From Dermacentor variabilis (Eukaryota > Arthropoda > Arachnida > Ixodida > Ixodidae): DNA of 64,000 nucleotides. Location: the NCBI RefSeq assembly GCF_050947875.1, contig NC_134573.1:47006115-47070114 (forward strand). The letters run 5' to 3'. The position numbers and the translations under genes were made by a program. The number at the start of each line of letters is the position of its first letter. Position 1 is the first letter of the stretch. Shown here in pieces: positions 23,320 through 35,340 of the stretch. The notes under the pieces were generated by a model. The model did no database searches, had not been told where the DNA came from, and saw only the letters and a list, made by a program, of their open reading frames with translations.

Positions 23320-25455
23320 ATGAAGTCAACATTAACTTTCAAATCCATTCGATCCGCTTCGCAGGTGAAGAGTCCTAAGGAAGTCATTAGCGGAACCACG
23401 CAGTTCTTCAAGAGGAGGTACGCTATTATCAGCATCGTGGTGGGCGCCACCCTCTTCTTGGCGGCGACGGCGTTTCTTCTCACCCGCGCGGCGAACACGC
23501 CTAGGCGCATGGAAAAACTGTGCGTCACAGAGGATTGCCTCCATCACGCAAGCCTCCTCATGCGCGCCGTAGAGCCCAGAATTAACGCCTGCGACGATTT
23601 CCGCGCGTACGTTTGCTCGAACTGGTCGCCGCAGAAACAGCGCAAACGCTTCAAGGACTTCGACGGGTCCGTGATGGAAGACATGGTGCACTCCTGGTTT
23701 CGGGGCATGAGTACCACCCTGAAGCAAGGATCCAAGGTGTTCCTCGCTGCAAGAAAGCCGCTGGCAATGCTTGAGTCTTGCATGAGCAACTCCTCAATGT
23801 ACGGGTCCAGGATACAGCTTTTACAGATACTTATGGCAGAATACTTGCACCTCTACTGGCCTAAACCGCCCGGCGAAAATATCGATGCCCTTGACATACT
23901 CATCAGACTCGCCTACATCTTGAAGGCTCCATTCTGGTTTGCAATGCGACCGATCATGGCACGCCAAGGAGCAGCGCAAGGCAGGTGGAGCATCGTCCTC
24001 AGATCTTCCCCTCTGATCAACGCGCACTTTCGTCAGTACCACGTTGTAAAAGGCAGTGGGCAGCCCGCCTACGTGAAGTACTGGATGGATTTCTACAGTG
24101 CTTTCTCCAACGACAGCGAAGCAGCCAGCGAGGAGCGTGCAATACAAGCAGAGAAGCTCGAAGGGGAATTTCTGACAGCGCTCAGCGCCGCCGTCGATGC
24201 GCTACCAAAACACACCACGGTACTTCCCATCAGCGAACTGGATACATACACGCCGACTGTGAGTTCGTCCCGATGGTTGTTCTACCTGCAGAACACCCTC
24301 AACCTCACGCCTGTGCTAAGTTGGCGGGACGTTGCACTCATCACCGACAAAGCGTTCTTCGTTACTGTTGGGGAGCTGTTCAAGAACTACACGAACAAGC
24401 AGATCTTGGAGTTCCTCGGATGGCAGTTCGTCCAGCATTACGCACCAGTGGTGGACAGCAGATTTTTGATATCTAAGTATGGTGACAATAGCACAGCCAT
24501 GAGCCTTCGAACTGCCTTCTGCAGCTACCACGTCGAGGTGCCGTACAGGGTGCTCATTCTGTCTCTGCACTTTGCTTCCCATATAACAAAGAGCGTTCAG
24601 CAAATGATCGACGACGGCTACAAGCGCCTTGTGTCGACGGCCGTTCGGCTCATTAACGACTCTGCGTGGCTCGACGCTGAAAGTAGGACGGTGGCTGCCG
24701 AAAAGCTCGCCTCTGCCAATTTGCGACTCTGGCCTCCCGCCGCATTCCTCGACAGAGAAAATTTAGCGAGGACATTTCGGCACTTCCCAGATACCGAAGC
24801 AGCATTCGGGGATTACTGGATCGCGTCCACCATAGAAATGATTCATATAAGTAGAACGCCAGAATACGAAGAAGTGCTCGACATGCCGCTAAACTATGCG
24901 CTTCCTTACTTTGACTATGACTACGTGAGGAACGTAGTTGGTGCCGCTATCGGCGCGGTCGCCCCTCCTTTGTTCTACAGGAAAGGCACCAAGGCCATGT
25001 TCTACGGAGGATTCGGGTTCTCGGCGGCATTCCAACTTGCGAAGGCCCTCGATGAGGAGGGCATTCGGTGGCATCCAGAGGGGCGACCTGTCAAGTCTAT
25101 TCTGAACGCCTCCTCGCAGAAAGCCTTCGACGACAGGTACAGTTGCCTCGCCGCTGCCACCGCAGGCAACGAAACGTTGTTTCCCGAGATACCGGCGCTG
25201 GAGATTGCTTACACGGCGTTCCTCGATGAGGTCGGTGATCCTGACAACACGACGCACATCAGCAAGAACCTGAGCGAGTTGAAAGTGTTCTTTATGACCA
25301 TATGCCACATGACTTGCACGCGAAGCGGCATCACAGAACCTTTCTCGGCAGACTGCAACAAACTCGTGCGCCACTCGTCGGCTTTTGCCAAAGCGTTCCG
25401 CTGCCCAGTAGGATCGAAAATGAACCCGAAAAATAAGTGTACCTTTTTTTACTGA
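23320..25455 (+). CDS. M13 (neprilysin-like) family membrane protein lacking the zinc site
   Basis: This is an intact single-exon ORF of 711 residues from an ATG at 23320. It is a type II membrane protein: a basic N-terminus, a membrane helix at about residues 35-54, then an extracellular M13 ectodomain. Family marks are CDDFRAYVCSNW near residue 90, the FYGGFGFSAA stretch, many N-glycosylation sites and a C-terminal MNPKNKC. Neprilysins bind zinc through HExxH and a downstream Glu and cut peptides outside the cell. Here HExxH is FQLAK (residues 571-575), the third zinc ligand aligns with Thr619 and the nearby Asp with Glu623, so catalysis should be lost. The length is near the usual 700-770. 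Ticks carry many M13 paralogues, and inactive ones may bind peptides or act as decoys; that role is inference. An acceptor-like CTCCGCAG ends at 23274, so a 5' non-coding exon may lie upstream. No clear AATAAA follows. Confidence 0.9.
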   Translation: MKSTLTFKSIRSASQVKSPKEVISGTTQFFKRRYAIISIVVGATLFLAATAFLLTRAANTPRRMEKLCVTEDCLHHASLLMRAVEPRINACDDFRAYVCSNWSPQKQRKRFKDFDGSVMEDMVHSWFRGMSTTLKQGSKVFLAARKPLAMLESCMSNSSMYGSRIQLLQILMAEYLHLYWPKPPGENIDALDILIRLAYILKAPFWFAMRPIMARQGAAQGRWSIVLRSSPLINAHFRQYHVVKGSGQPAYVKYWMDFYSAFSNDSEAASEERAIQAEKLEGEFLTALSAAVDALPKHTTVLPISELDTYTPTVSSSRWLFYLQNTLNLTPVLSWRDVALITDKAFFVTVGELFKNYTNKQILEFLGWQFVQHYAPVVDSRFLISKYGDNSTAMSLRTAFCSYHVEVPYRVLILSLHFASHITKSVQQMIDDGYKRLVSTAVRLINDSAWLDAESRTVAAEKLASANLRLWPPAAFLDRENLARTFRHFPDTEAAFGDYWIASTIEMIHISRTPEYEEVLDMPLNYALPYFDYDYVRNVVGAAIGAVAPPLFYRKGTKAMFYGGFGFSAAFQLAKALDEEGIRWHPEGRPVKSILNASSQKAFDDRYSCLAAATAGNETLFPEIPALEIAYTAFLDEVGDPDNTTHISKNLSELKVFFMTICHMTCTRSGITEPFSADCNKLVRHSSAFAKAFRCPVGSKMNPKNKCTFFY

Positions 25456-28400
25456 CCAGCGCCCCCTTTTGTGGGTCAGCGTTTTCTTGTTGTTTCAAAC
25501 TTTCATATTTGTGAACCTAATAGTCATTTTTCAATTATTAATACTTATATTTATTTCAGCATCTTACAAGGTCTCCTTTTAGCGGAACGATGAAAATTTA
25601 TGACATGATATATTTCTGTCTCTGTTAGACGTCTTGCTTCATGTAACAGAGATAACTTTTTTACCTTTTTTAGATGCTTGTGGGGGATACTCCCTTGTAT
25701 CTAAAGTGGCACTTTGCAGTAATTCTTGTTTCACAACGCACATTCACCTTCCTTCAGCAATGTTTAACCAATGTAACGTTTCTGTAGGCTCACATAAAAA
25801 GGATCAGTTGCATCGTAGTACGCGGCCTCCCCGAACCCTCATATTCATGCAAGTCTTCACGGCCTTTTGTGAACTCGCAACACCACCACCTCGCACCTCT
25901 CAACGCAAGACACCGTTCCCCAACATGCGCAGCATTTCCCTGTGGATTTCGATCAGCGTTCGCCCCTTGGTCCGTACAACACTCTCTTGCTCCTACACCG
26001 TGGACGTGTGAAGCCCAACCTCCATCTTCAACAACTCACAGCAGCTCCGTTCCGTGGAGCTACCGGCATGTAAGGCAGGACCGGTCCAAGAACGGTCCGT
26101 CGCTGGAAATGTACTTTGCATTTGCAGCCGTAATTTGGCTACGAAAACGGGGACAATGACTTTCTGATTTGCCCTCGTATTTTGCTGTTGTTGACTGAGA
26201 AACGTTCGAGGGACAGTGTTATCTGTGTGCGTCCATGCGTGTGTGTGTGTTTCTGGTTTTTATATTTGATACATATTTTAAACAATACTAGGAATAGTTG
26301 TAAATATTCAGTTGCTACGTTATAGCGACACTTTCAGCAATGAGTCGCTCTAAAGATATGATGTACCAAAAGCGATAAATGCGAATCACTTTTTGGCTAG
26401 TACCGACATCATCAGTTTGAGAAGCTTGTCAATTTGATTTGGCAGCGTTTGCGGGGAATTCTCAGCTTCTGGTGCACATTGAAAGAGATCCTATCGAAGC
26501 CTGCCTTTCCACTTAATAGGTTCCCTCCACTGTCGCCTTACTTATCATTGCCTACTAATTTAGTGTTACAAGAGCCAGCAGTTGAATTAAAATTCGCGTA
26601 CTAGTACTACGATGAACCGGCTGCACCATAAGCACCGGGTTTTTTTCTGAATTCAGGCTTTTGTAAAAAAGCCAGCGGCCCGCGTTGCTCGGACTTTTGC
26701 TCAAAATTATGCCCAACTGATTAATGAAAATCGGCTGCAACCAGGGCTTTGAAATACTAGACACCTTGAATACGAATCGAAAACTACTTGCTATTCTATT
26801 CTTGTACGATTCAAGAATTCAATATTCGTAGTTGTCGTATATTTGTTCAGCAACGAGATATGTGTACACCTACAGGCAGAAATATTGGTACAAGTGACTA
26901 TTCTTGCGAAAGATTCGGGTGCAGGAAATTCATGGGCCGTAATTCTATAGCGATGCCTTCAACTGGATTTTACGGGGCTTTTATCATCCACTGTTTCCGA
27001 CCGGCTGATACCATTGATGTAGCGGACGCTGCGTCAAACTGACCGCTGCAAGAGCGTGAAAAGCGCGAAAATAGAAATAGCATCACAAAACACATCGATG
27101 TAAAATCGCGGCCAGCGTTGTTGCGAAGACGAACCAGTTTTCAGTCGCAAATTAAACGTTTTTCGCCCTTCGCAGCCAATGAATTTCGGGCTTCGATTCA
27201 AGTAAGACATTTTATTAGACGTTCGAGTGCGCAACATTTTGAAAAGATACACAGAAGAGAAACACACACCACAGAGCGCTCTATTAATTTATTATTTAAA
27301 CATACTATTACTTGATCAATGCAGCCATGCCTTGAAATTCCTTGAAAGTTGAGTTCTGTACTGTGTATTGTCTGGTTCTGGAGACGTTGAAGAACAACTC
27401 AGTGTCAAAGCTGCGATTTACAAATTTACCTAATTGTTGAACGAACTTGTGCCCAGCAAAACAAATAACACTCGAGAACAACAATAGCGGCTAGGAATGT
27501 CGGTGGTTGTCGAAAATAATACTTATGAATCAGCCACGTCGGTGCTTTATACATGGCTCAACGAACTTTCCAGGTTAAGTTATAGTATGTAGACCATTAT
27601 TCTCGTCCGCACAGAATTTGTTTATGCGAGTCTCGGCGAAAACACACAACATACAGAACAATCGAACACATGCGGGAAACTTACGTACATGCGATAACAT
27701 TTACGATTTGTTAGTTGACGGCCGTGTTCACTGCAGTTATAGATTGTATAGCATCCCTAATTCGTTAGCCACTAGGTATGCAACAGGATTCTTCGGCGCC
27801 TGTCGCAGCTAGTTGCGCCAGTAAGCAGCTGGACGCGGCCCCGTGAGAACGTGGCTCGCGACCTTGGGTTGAGCGCGGAGACGCTGTAGGTTACTTCCAT
27901 TATCGTTTAGGTGCTGCTCAAGCATGTTGAAAATGGCTAGTCCACCTGGCCGACTTCACGGTCGCCTGCTTACGTGCGGTCCAGCAGTACGATGTTAGAA
28001 CCATCTGTACTGCTTTCTCCCCTTTTCTTTTCTCCCTTTTTTCCTTCTCTCTCGCACGTAGCAATGTAATGTATAAGCAACATAGTGCTACCTATCGTAA
28101 ACTAGCGTACCTATTTATAAAACCCGTTTATTGCGGATAATCTACGTGAGTCCTTAACATGTAGGTAACTCTGCGCTGGTCGCCTGTTCCTCAAAGTCGC
28201 CTCGCAGCCTACAGAGTTATCCGACTTAGCTATCTAGGATGCTCAGTTCAAATCGTAATTTTTTTTTAGGAACGTCAGCCGCCGGTCGAAATAATCCTTC
28301 CCTTAGCAAGGGGACACTTTTGCTCTTGCTGGTTGCCTCTTATAACATCGTTCCGTGGTGTGTGATGACCAGTAATGCACATGTCACTCACCACCCAGTC

Positions 28401-28499
28401 GCCCGAATTGTCATTTATGTGGCGCGTAAGAGCGCGGATTGGTGGGGTTGGAACAGCAACATGGTTTAATCATTTATTGGAAGCGTTGCATCTCTAGCT
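25456..28499. other. Gene-free stretch after the M13 gene
   Basis: The proximal part should be the M13 3' UTR. A Pro/His-rich plus-strand ORF at 25869-26159 and its frame-shifted neighbour have no recognised domain. A short TG run lies near 26235. No repeat boundaries were found. Confidence 0.35.
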
Positions 28500-28507
28500 A
28501 TGTCACT

Positions 28508-28735
28508 GAGGTGGTGGCGTGTAGTAGAGCTACAACACCGGGCCTCTAATCTGAAGGTCGCAAGTTCGAATCCTCTTCCAATACACGGCATCTTCAGGCT
28601 TAGAGTGGCGCCTAACACCGGCAAAAAGAATGGCGAAAGCCAGTGCGGCAGTACTAGTCCAAGTGCTACCAAAGTAGGAAGGCCCACTAAGCCTCAACAA
28701 AGACACTCACTCACTAGAACCACAATTGGCCTCCC
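28508..28735 (+). mobile_element. tRNA-derived SINE-like sequence
   Basis: GGTGGCGTGTAGTAGAGCT gives an A-box-like start, and GGTCGCAAGTTCGAATCC (28554-28571) is a good B box of a Pol III promoter. The tRNA-like head is followed by an unrelated body that ends where the RTE element begins. It joins the RTE coding frame without a stop. Confidence 0.55.
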
Positions 28736-31189
28736 TCATGCATTATTCGGATTCTACCTCCCTCATAAATACGCTATACTGATGGGCGATTTCAATGCCA
28801 AGGTAGGCAAGAAGCAGGCTGGAGACAAGGCAGTGGGGGAATATGAGATAGGCACTAGGAATAGCAGGGGAGAGTTATTAGTAGAGTTTGCGGAACAGAA
28901 TAATATGCGGATAATGAATACCTTCTTCCGCAAGCGGCATAGCCGAAAGTGGACGTGGAGGAGCCCGAACGGCGAGACTAGAAATGAAATAGACTTCATA
29001 CTCTGCGCTAACCCTGGCATCATACAAGATGTGGACGTGCTCGGTAAGGTGCGCTGCAGTGACCATAGGAGGGTAAGAACTCGAATTAGCCAAGACTTGA
29101 GGAGGGAACGGAAGAAACTGGTACATAAGAAGCCGATCAATGAGTTAGCAGTAAGAGGGAAAGTAGAGGAATTCCCGATCAAGCTACAGAACAGGCATTC
29201 GGCTTTAACTCAGGAAGAGGACCTTAGTGTTGAAGCAATGAACGACAATCTTGTGGGCATCATTAAGGAGTGTGCAATAGAAGTCGGCGGTAACTCCGTT
29301 AGACAGTATACCAGTAAGCTATCGCAGGAGACGAAAGATCTGATCAAGAAACGCCAATGTATGAAAGCCTCTGACCCTACAGCTAGAATAGAACTGGCAG
29401 AACTTTCGAAGTTAATGAACAAGCGTAAGACAGCTGACATAAGGAAGTATAATATGGATAGAATTGAACATGCTCTCAGGAACGGAGGAAGCCTAAAAGC
29501 AGTGAAGAAGAAATTAGGAATTGGCAAAAATCACATGTATGCGTTAAGAGACAAAGCCGGCAATATCATTACTAATGTGGATGAGATCGTTCAAGTGACT
29601 GAGGAGTTCTATAGTGATTTATACAGTACGAGTGGCACCCACGAAGATAATGGAAGAGAGAATAGTCGAGAGGAATTCGAAATCCCACAAGTAACGCCGG
29701 AAGAAGTAAGGAAAGCCTTGGGAGCTATGCAAAGGGGGAAGGCAGCTGGGGAGGTTCAGGTAAAAGCTGATTTGTTGAAAGACAGAGGGCAGATGGTACT
29801 AGAAAAACTGGCCACCCTGTATACACAATGCCTCATGACCTCGAGCGTACCGGAATCTTGGAAGAACGCTAACATAATCCTAATCCATACGAAAGTGGAC
29901 GCCAAAGACTTGAAAAATTATAGACCGATCAGCTTACTGTCCGTAGCCTACAAAGTATTTACTAAGGTAATTGCAAATAGAATCAGCAACACCTTAGACT
30001 TCCGTCAACCAAAGGACCAGGCAGGATTCCGTAAAGGCTACTCAACAATAGATCACATTCGCACTATCAATCAGGTGCTAGAGAAATGTGAGGAATATAA
30101 CCAACCATTATATATAGCTTTCATTGATTACGAGAAAGCGTTCAATTTAGTCGAAACATCAGCAGTCATGGAGGCATTGCGGAATCAGGGTGTAGACAAG
30201 CCGTATGTAAAAATACTGAAAGATATCTATAGCGGCTCCACAGCTACTGTAGTACTCCATAAAGAAAGCAACAAAATCCCAATAAAGAAAGGCGTCAGGC
30301 AGGGAGATACGATCTCTCCAATGCTATTCACAGCGTGTTTACAGAGGTATTCAGAGACCTGGATTGGGAAGAATGGGGGATAACAGTGAATGGAGAATAC
30401 CTTAGTAACTTGCGCTTCGCTGATGATATTGCCTTAGTAACTCAGGGGACCAACTGCAATGCATGATCACTGACCTGGAGAGGCAAAGCAGAAGGGTGGG
30501 ACTAAAAATGAATCTGCAGAAAACTAAAGTAATGTTTAACAGTCTCGGAATGGAACAGCAGTTTACGATAGGTAGCGAGGCACTGCAAGTAGTAAGGGAA
30601 TACATCTACTTAGGACAGGTAGTGACTGCTGATCCGGATCATGAGAGTAAAATAATCTGAAGAATAAGAATGGGCTGGGGTGCGTTTGGCAGGCATTCTC
30701 AGATCATGAACAGCAGGTTGCCATTATCCCTCAAGAGAAAAGTGCATAACAGCTGTGTCTTACCAGTACTCACGTACGGGGCAGAAACCTGGAGGCTTAC
30801 GAAAAGGGTTGAGCTTAAATTGAGGACGACGCAGCGAGCTATGGATAGAAGAATGATAGGTGTAACGTTGACGGATAAGAAAAGAGCAGATTGGGTGAGG
30901 GAACAAACGCGCGTTAAAGACATCTTAGCTGAAATCAAGAAAAAGAATTGGACATGGGTAGGACATGTAATGAGGAGGGAAGATAACCGATGGTCATTAA
31001 GGGTTACGGACTGGATTCCAAGGGAAGGGAAGCGTAGCAGGGGGCGACAGAAAGTTAGATGGGCAAATGAGATTAGGAAGTTTGGAGGGACAACATGGCC
31101 ACAATTAGTACATGACCGGGGTAGTTGGAGAAGTATGGGAGAGGCCTTTGCCCTGCAGCGGGCGTAACCAGGCTGATGATGATGATGAC
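28736..31189 (+). mobile_element. RTE-clade LINE, 5'-truncated, nearly readable
   Basis: It holds the C-terminal part of an apurinic endonuclease, the RT and the RTE C-terminal region. It ends with a short tail of TGATGATGATGATG after the stop at 31165-31167, the usual RTE 3' end. The 5' half of the endonuclease is absent, as is common for LINE insertions. Confidence 0.88.
28767..31167 (+). pseudogene. RTE endonuclease-reverse transcriptase
   Basis: One frame is open from before 28500 to 30383. It includes the endonuclease motif ILMGDFNAKVG (about 28777-28809), the terminal SDH (29058-29066), and RT motifs NYRPISLLSVAYK, QAGFRKGYSTIDHI, AFIDYEKAFN and GVRQGDTISPMLF. A one-base loss in TTACAG near 30343 shifts the frame. 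The catalytic FADD follows at 30416-30427. A second shift near 30440, and a stop at 30658-30660, precede the C-terminal part (30670-31167), which ends WPQLVHDRGSWRSMGEAFAL. The protein would nick target DNA and copy its own RNA there. Confidence 0.88.
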
Positions 31190-33005
31190 CTCCCTCATGG
31201 CCCCTGCCTTTAACCCATGACCCTCAGTCCCCTGTGGCAGCGGAGCACCTAACTAAGGCGATGGTCAGACCTGCGACACAGAAGATGGGGCTAAGAAACT
31301 TTGGATCCGGGCAGGCTGCTACTGGAAACTCAACCTGACAACGCTGAACACATGAACCCTCCCGAATGAAGCTAGCTGTGAGGACTCCTTGGGGAATTAT
31401 CAGGCATTTCGTGGGGCATAATTCGAGATACTGAGGCTAGAAGGACTGGTGAGGCTTATAGAGCCCTAACTAACACCCACGTCATCTGCTACAGAGCATT
31501 TACAGATACGAGACAATACTTAGTAGGACCTCTAATCCATAGAGGCATAGCAGGCAACATTCATGAACTCCGCAACAATAATTCGAGGGCAGCAGTAATC
31601 GTGATAAAGCTTAATAAGAGGTATGTTATAAAGGCAGTACAAGCCTAGGCTCCGACCTTCAATCACTTGGAGATGTTAAATTAGGGATGATAAAAATGCA
31701 AACTTAGCAGACTTTAGTCATTAGCGACCTTAATGCATTAGCGGGAGAAAAGTGGGCTGGTGAATTCGCAACTAAGGCATCGACTCCCGGAGCGCGCGGG
31801 AAGGAATGAGCTCCGAATCAAGAATACCTTTTCCGGAAGCACAGGAACAGGAAGTGGACCTGAAAAAGCCCTAATGAAAAAACAGAAATCAAGTCGATCT
31901 GGTACTCTCTGCCGATCCCAGCATTGTGCAGGATGTAGAACCCTTAGGTAGGGTAAAGTGCCGTGATCATAGGTTATTTATGTCTAAGATTTTAGTTAAT
32001 ACGAAGAAAGAGAGAGAGAGAGAGAAAATTTTGTGAAGAAGAAACAGGCCAACCCAAACACAGGCCAATTCAGGCCGGTGCTGGCAAACAAATATGCACC
32101 TTTAGAACAGAGAGATGAAGATCACATAGAGATAATGAAAGAAACCGGAACCAGGCTGGTTTCAGAAGCAGTAATTGAAGCCGGAGGTAAGGTACCAAGG
32201 CAAACAGTGGGTAAGCTCTCCCAAGTAGTAAATGACTAAGAAACGCCAAAACGTGCAAAAACTCAAAAAGATTAGATAGCATTCGCGGAACTGTAAAAAC
32301 TGATCAAAAACAAGAAAGTAAGGGATATTCAAAATTATAACGTGAGAAAAACTGAGGAAAAGTAAAAATGGACGCAGCTTGGCATCAGTGAGAAGAATGT
32401 CTGGTATAGGACAAGCCAAGATGTATGCACTGAAAGATAAACATGGTAATATCAACAATTTCGAGGATATAGTAAAAGCAAAGGAAGAATTCTATACTGA
32501 CCTGTACAGAACCCAGAACAGCCACGTTAATTTCATTCGAAGTACTAATTAACAAGACACAGAGGGCTCTATTAGTAACGATAAAGTTAGAAGGGCCTTG
32601 GAAGACATTACCAGGGGAAAAGTGGCCGGAGAAGATGGAATAACAATCGATTTTTGTCAAATATATAGGATATATGCTTGAAAAGCTTGCGCCCCTTTAG
32701 ACGAAATGCCTCGCGACTTCAAATAGACCACCAGAACTAGAACAATGCCAACATTATACTAATCCACAGAGGTAATACATTAAACAATTGAAGAAGTTAT
32801 AGGCCCATTTCCTTGCTTTCGGTATTTTTTAATATATTCACCAAGACAGTTTAGAATAGAATGAGGGCAACACTTCAGTCAACCACAGGCTAACTTTAGG
32901 AAGGGATATTCTACAATGGATCACATCCACATCATGAATTAGGTAACCGAGAAATCTACAGAATACAATGAATCCCTCTATATGGCTTTCATAGATAATT
33001 GAAAG
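31190..33005 (+). mobile_element. Older, heavily decayed RTE LINE copy
   Basis: It follows the previous copy directly in the same orientation. RTE pieces seen are ISDLNALAGEKWAGEFATK (about 31720), KHGNINNFEDIVKAKEEFY (about 32440), EDITRGKVAGEDGI (about 32600), NFRKGYSTMDHI (about 32890) and SLYMAFIDN (about 32970). Stops and frameshifts are frequent. It breaks off near 33005 within the RT, where another LINE begins. Confidence 0.75.
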
Positions 33006-33483
33006 GCATTTCTTGGGAGCACGGTTTAGCAGAGGCGAGGAATACACGTTTTGGCAGCTCGAGAGCTCAGAGTCGACTGTCTTTAGTAAAAGCAGGTTTA
33101 CCATGTGGCTTTGGTGGCGCCCCAGTCGGTCGAGCAGGGGGCAATGACCCCACGGCGAGGCAAACTGGATTTCTGAGGAGCGGGGACAACGAAGTGACGG
33201 ACGGTGGCTACATGCAGTGGCACCAGTATGACCCTATGCGCTGACGATATCTGCTTAAGAGCTTCTGCTGTTTCGCGACCACAACTTCGTGCAAGACTTC
33301 AACATGCAGTGTCGATCACCTCGGCCTATTTGAAGAAGCGAGTTCTGCAATTGCGACTGCGAAGTGTGAGTTGCAGCTACATGCAAGGCGATGCACCACT
33401 ACCACATTATGGCACAGCCATACCTCACGTAACGCACCGCAGATTCCAAGGAATGATGATTGACTGAAACTTTTCCAGGTTCA

Positions 33484-33842
33484 AGCAAGTGTCCATCATC
33501 ATTATCATCATCATCAGCCTGGTTACGCCGACTGCAGGGTAAAGGCCTCTCCAATATTTCTCCAACAACCCCGGTCATGTACTAATTGTGGCCATGTCGT
33601 CCCTGCAAACTTCTTAATCTCATCCGCCCACTTAACTTTCTGCCGCCACCTGCTACGCTTCCCTTCCCTTAGAATCCACTCCGTAACCCTTAATGACCAT
33701 CGGTTATCTTTCCTTCTCATTAAATGTCCTGCCCATTCCCATTTCTTTTTCTTGATTTCAACTAAGATGTCATTAACTCGCGTTTGTTCCCTCACCCAAT
33801 CTGCTCTTTTTTATCCCTTAACGTTACACCTATCATTCTTAC
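33484..33842 (-). mobile_element. RTE LINE 3' end, minus strand
   Basis: The C-terminal RTE stretch (REQTRVNDILVEIKKKKWEW to WRNIGEAFTLQSA) is followed by an ATGATGATGATAATGATG-type tail at 33510-33484. It is a 5'-truncated copy of the family seen at 28.7 and 58.5 kb. It sits, with the adjacent SINE, inside the RNase H LINE. Confidence 0.85.
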
Positions 33843-34066
33843 TGCACCAAGGTGGCCAATCCTGCTCCGGTGAGGGAGTGCGTTACCGGTTCTGGTCACC
33901 TGGGTAAGGTCACACTCCAGGCCTGTATATGCAATTTTATCAACACGCGGATTTTTTTCTTTGGTTTTTTTAATCCGGTGGAAAATTGCCGGCACCGCGA
34001 TTCGAACCACGGACCTCTTGCACGCGAGGCGGGTGTTCTTCCTCTACGCCACGGCTGCACCGTCCG
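33843..34066 (-). mobile_element. tRNA-Ala-like SINE
   Basis: On the minus strand the head reads GCAGCCGTGGCGTAGAGGAA (A box) and GTCCGTGGTTCGAATCGCGG (B box). Between them a CCTC/GAGG stem closes a loop that includes TGC, which points to tRNA-Ala(TGC). The body runs to 33843 next to the RTE fragment. Confidence 0.75.
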
Positions 34067-35340
34067 TGATCAAGTCCAAATCAAGCAGCATCATACACGT
34101 ACTTAAATATCTACCAGGCATGAAATCGGGTCCATCAGGGAGATTATTGCTTCAGGTGCATGAATTACTTTTCGTAGGCTACTTACGATACCGTTTACCG
34201 ATGATTACAAGCATCCGCCCTCGTGCCTATGTACACAGGAGAGCTTACAAGCTTAAGCACTGAGAACATGCCTTGGTCTGCTACGCCGCGCATCTACAAA
34301 GCGCGTGATTGCGGAATTAGGCTACATGGTCGCCTATTGCCCCGCCATGAACGTCACCCTCTATCGACCCGTCCAGACGGCACCATCTCAGAATCTATTT
34401 GTGTCATGAGAGTGTCCTGCATTAAGGGTTTAATACGGCAAAAGCAGCGGGTGTACAAGCGTGGACTTTGTCAAGACCTGTACTGAACCTATTCTTTCCT
34501 GGAGTTACAAAAAAAGTCACGTATACCCTCATGTAGACTTAAGCTTGCCTTATTCCATCTATTCCGTCTTACGTTATTCCATCTACATATATTGACTGAC
34601 GGGTCGGTGTCAACAAGCACCTCAACTGCGGCATTTGTAATATCGAATATGAATATGAGTAAGCGTTTCTTCTCGACCACCAAACTACATCAACGATCGC
34701 ATAGATTGCAGCCATTCGGGAGTAATTTGGTGTATTTCGATGGAGCCACATCGACTTGGACTATACTTTGCGATTCCAAACCTACAATCCAAGTCATCAA
34801 TTTTGCCCTTACATGAGGACCTTACTATGGCCTTGCTCAAGAGGTGATCGAATGGCACCATGTCGCCCTAAGAGCTGCACATTGCATAAGGTTTCAGTGG
34901 ATTCAAGGACACTAAATTACACGGAAATGCGCTCGCTGAAGTGGAGGCAAAGATGGCCCACATTAATGGCACACCAGTGTTCATCTCATTTTCACGACCA
35001 GACACTAATGCCCTGATGCATAAACTTGTGCGCGATAATATCGCGGTATATCGGGCTTATGATTATGAGGATTAAAATAGTGGTAAAAATAAGCAACGTC
35101 TTCCCTATTCCAACTTTCTTCACCCTTTTCCCAAACTCCGAGTAGCGGGTCAGAGCATTGATTCAGGCCAACCTGTAAGCTTTTCTCTGATGCGTGTACC
35201 TACTATGTGAATGTCTAAACTATTTATTATCGATTGGGGTGCCATCCCATTTACAAACAGGCGGCAAGCCGCTTGTTGGTCGGACATATGGAGAGGGCGC
35301 TGTATTAGACGCTGGGTGTAGATTAGGAGCACGAGCACGC

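Larger units (their letters stand above)
33010..35340 (+). mobile_element. RNase H-bearing LINE remnant (I-like), interrupted
   Basis: The RT catalytic block reads LCADDICLRASAVSRPQLRA (CADD codons 33237-33248) and runs to FQGMMID near 33465. After an interruption at 33484-34066 the same protein resumes with KYLPGMKSGPSGRLLLQVHE. RNase H follows (LTDGSVSTSTSTAAFV at about 34589, STWTILCDSKPTIQVINFAL, and FQWIQGH), then AYDYED and a tail of decayed coding sequence. Stops are frequent. RNase H after RT is a feature of the I group of LINEs. The 3' limit is uncertain. Confidence 0.72.

Noticed and set aside
23332..25374. Minus-strand and alternative-frame ORFs in the M13 gene
   Set aside because: Shadows of the 711-residue frame.
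25869..26159. 96-codon Pro/His-rich ORF
   Set aside because: No recognised domain; possibly an old retroelement piece, but not supported.
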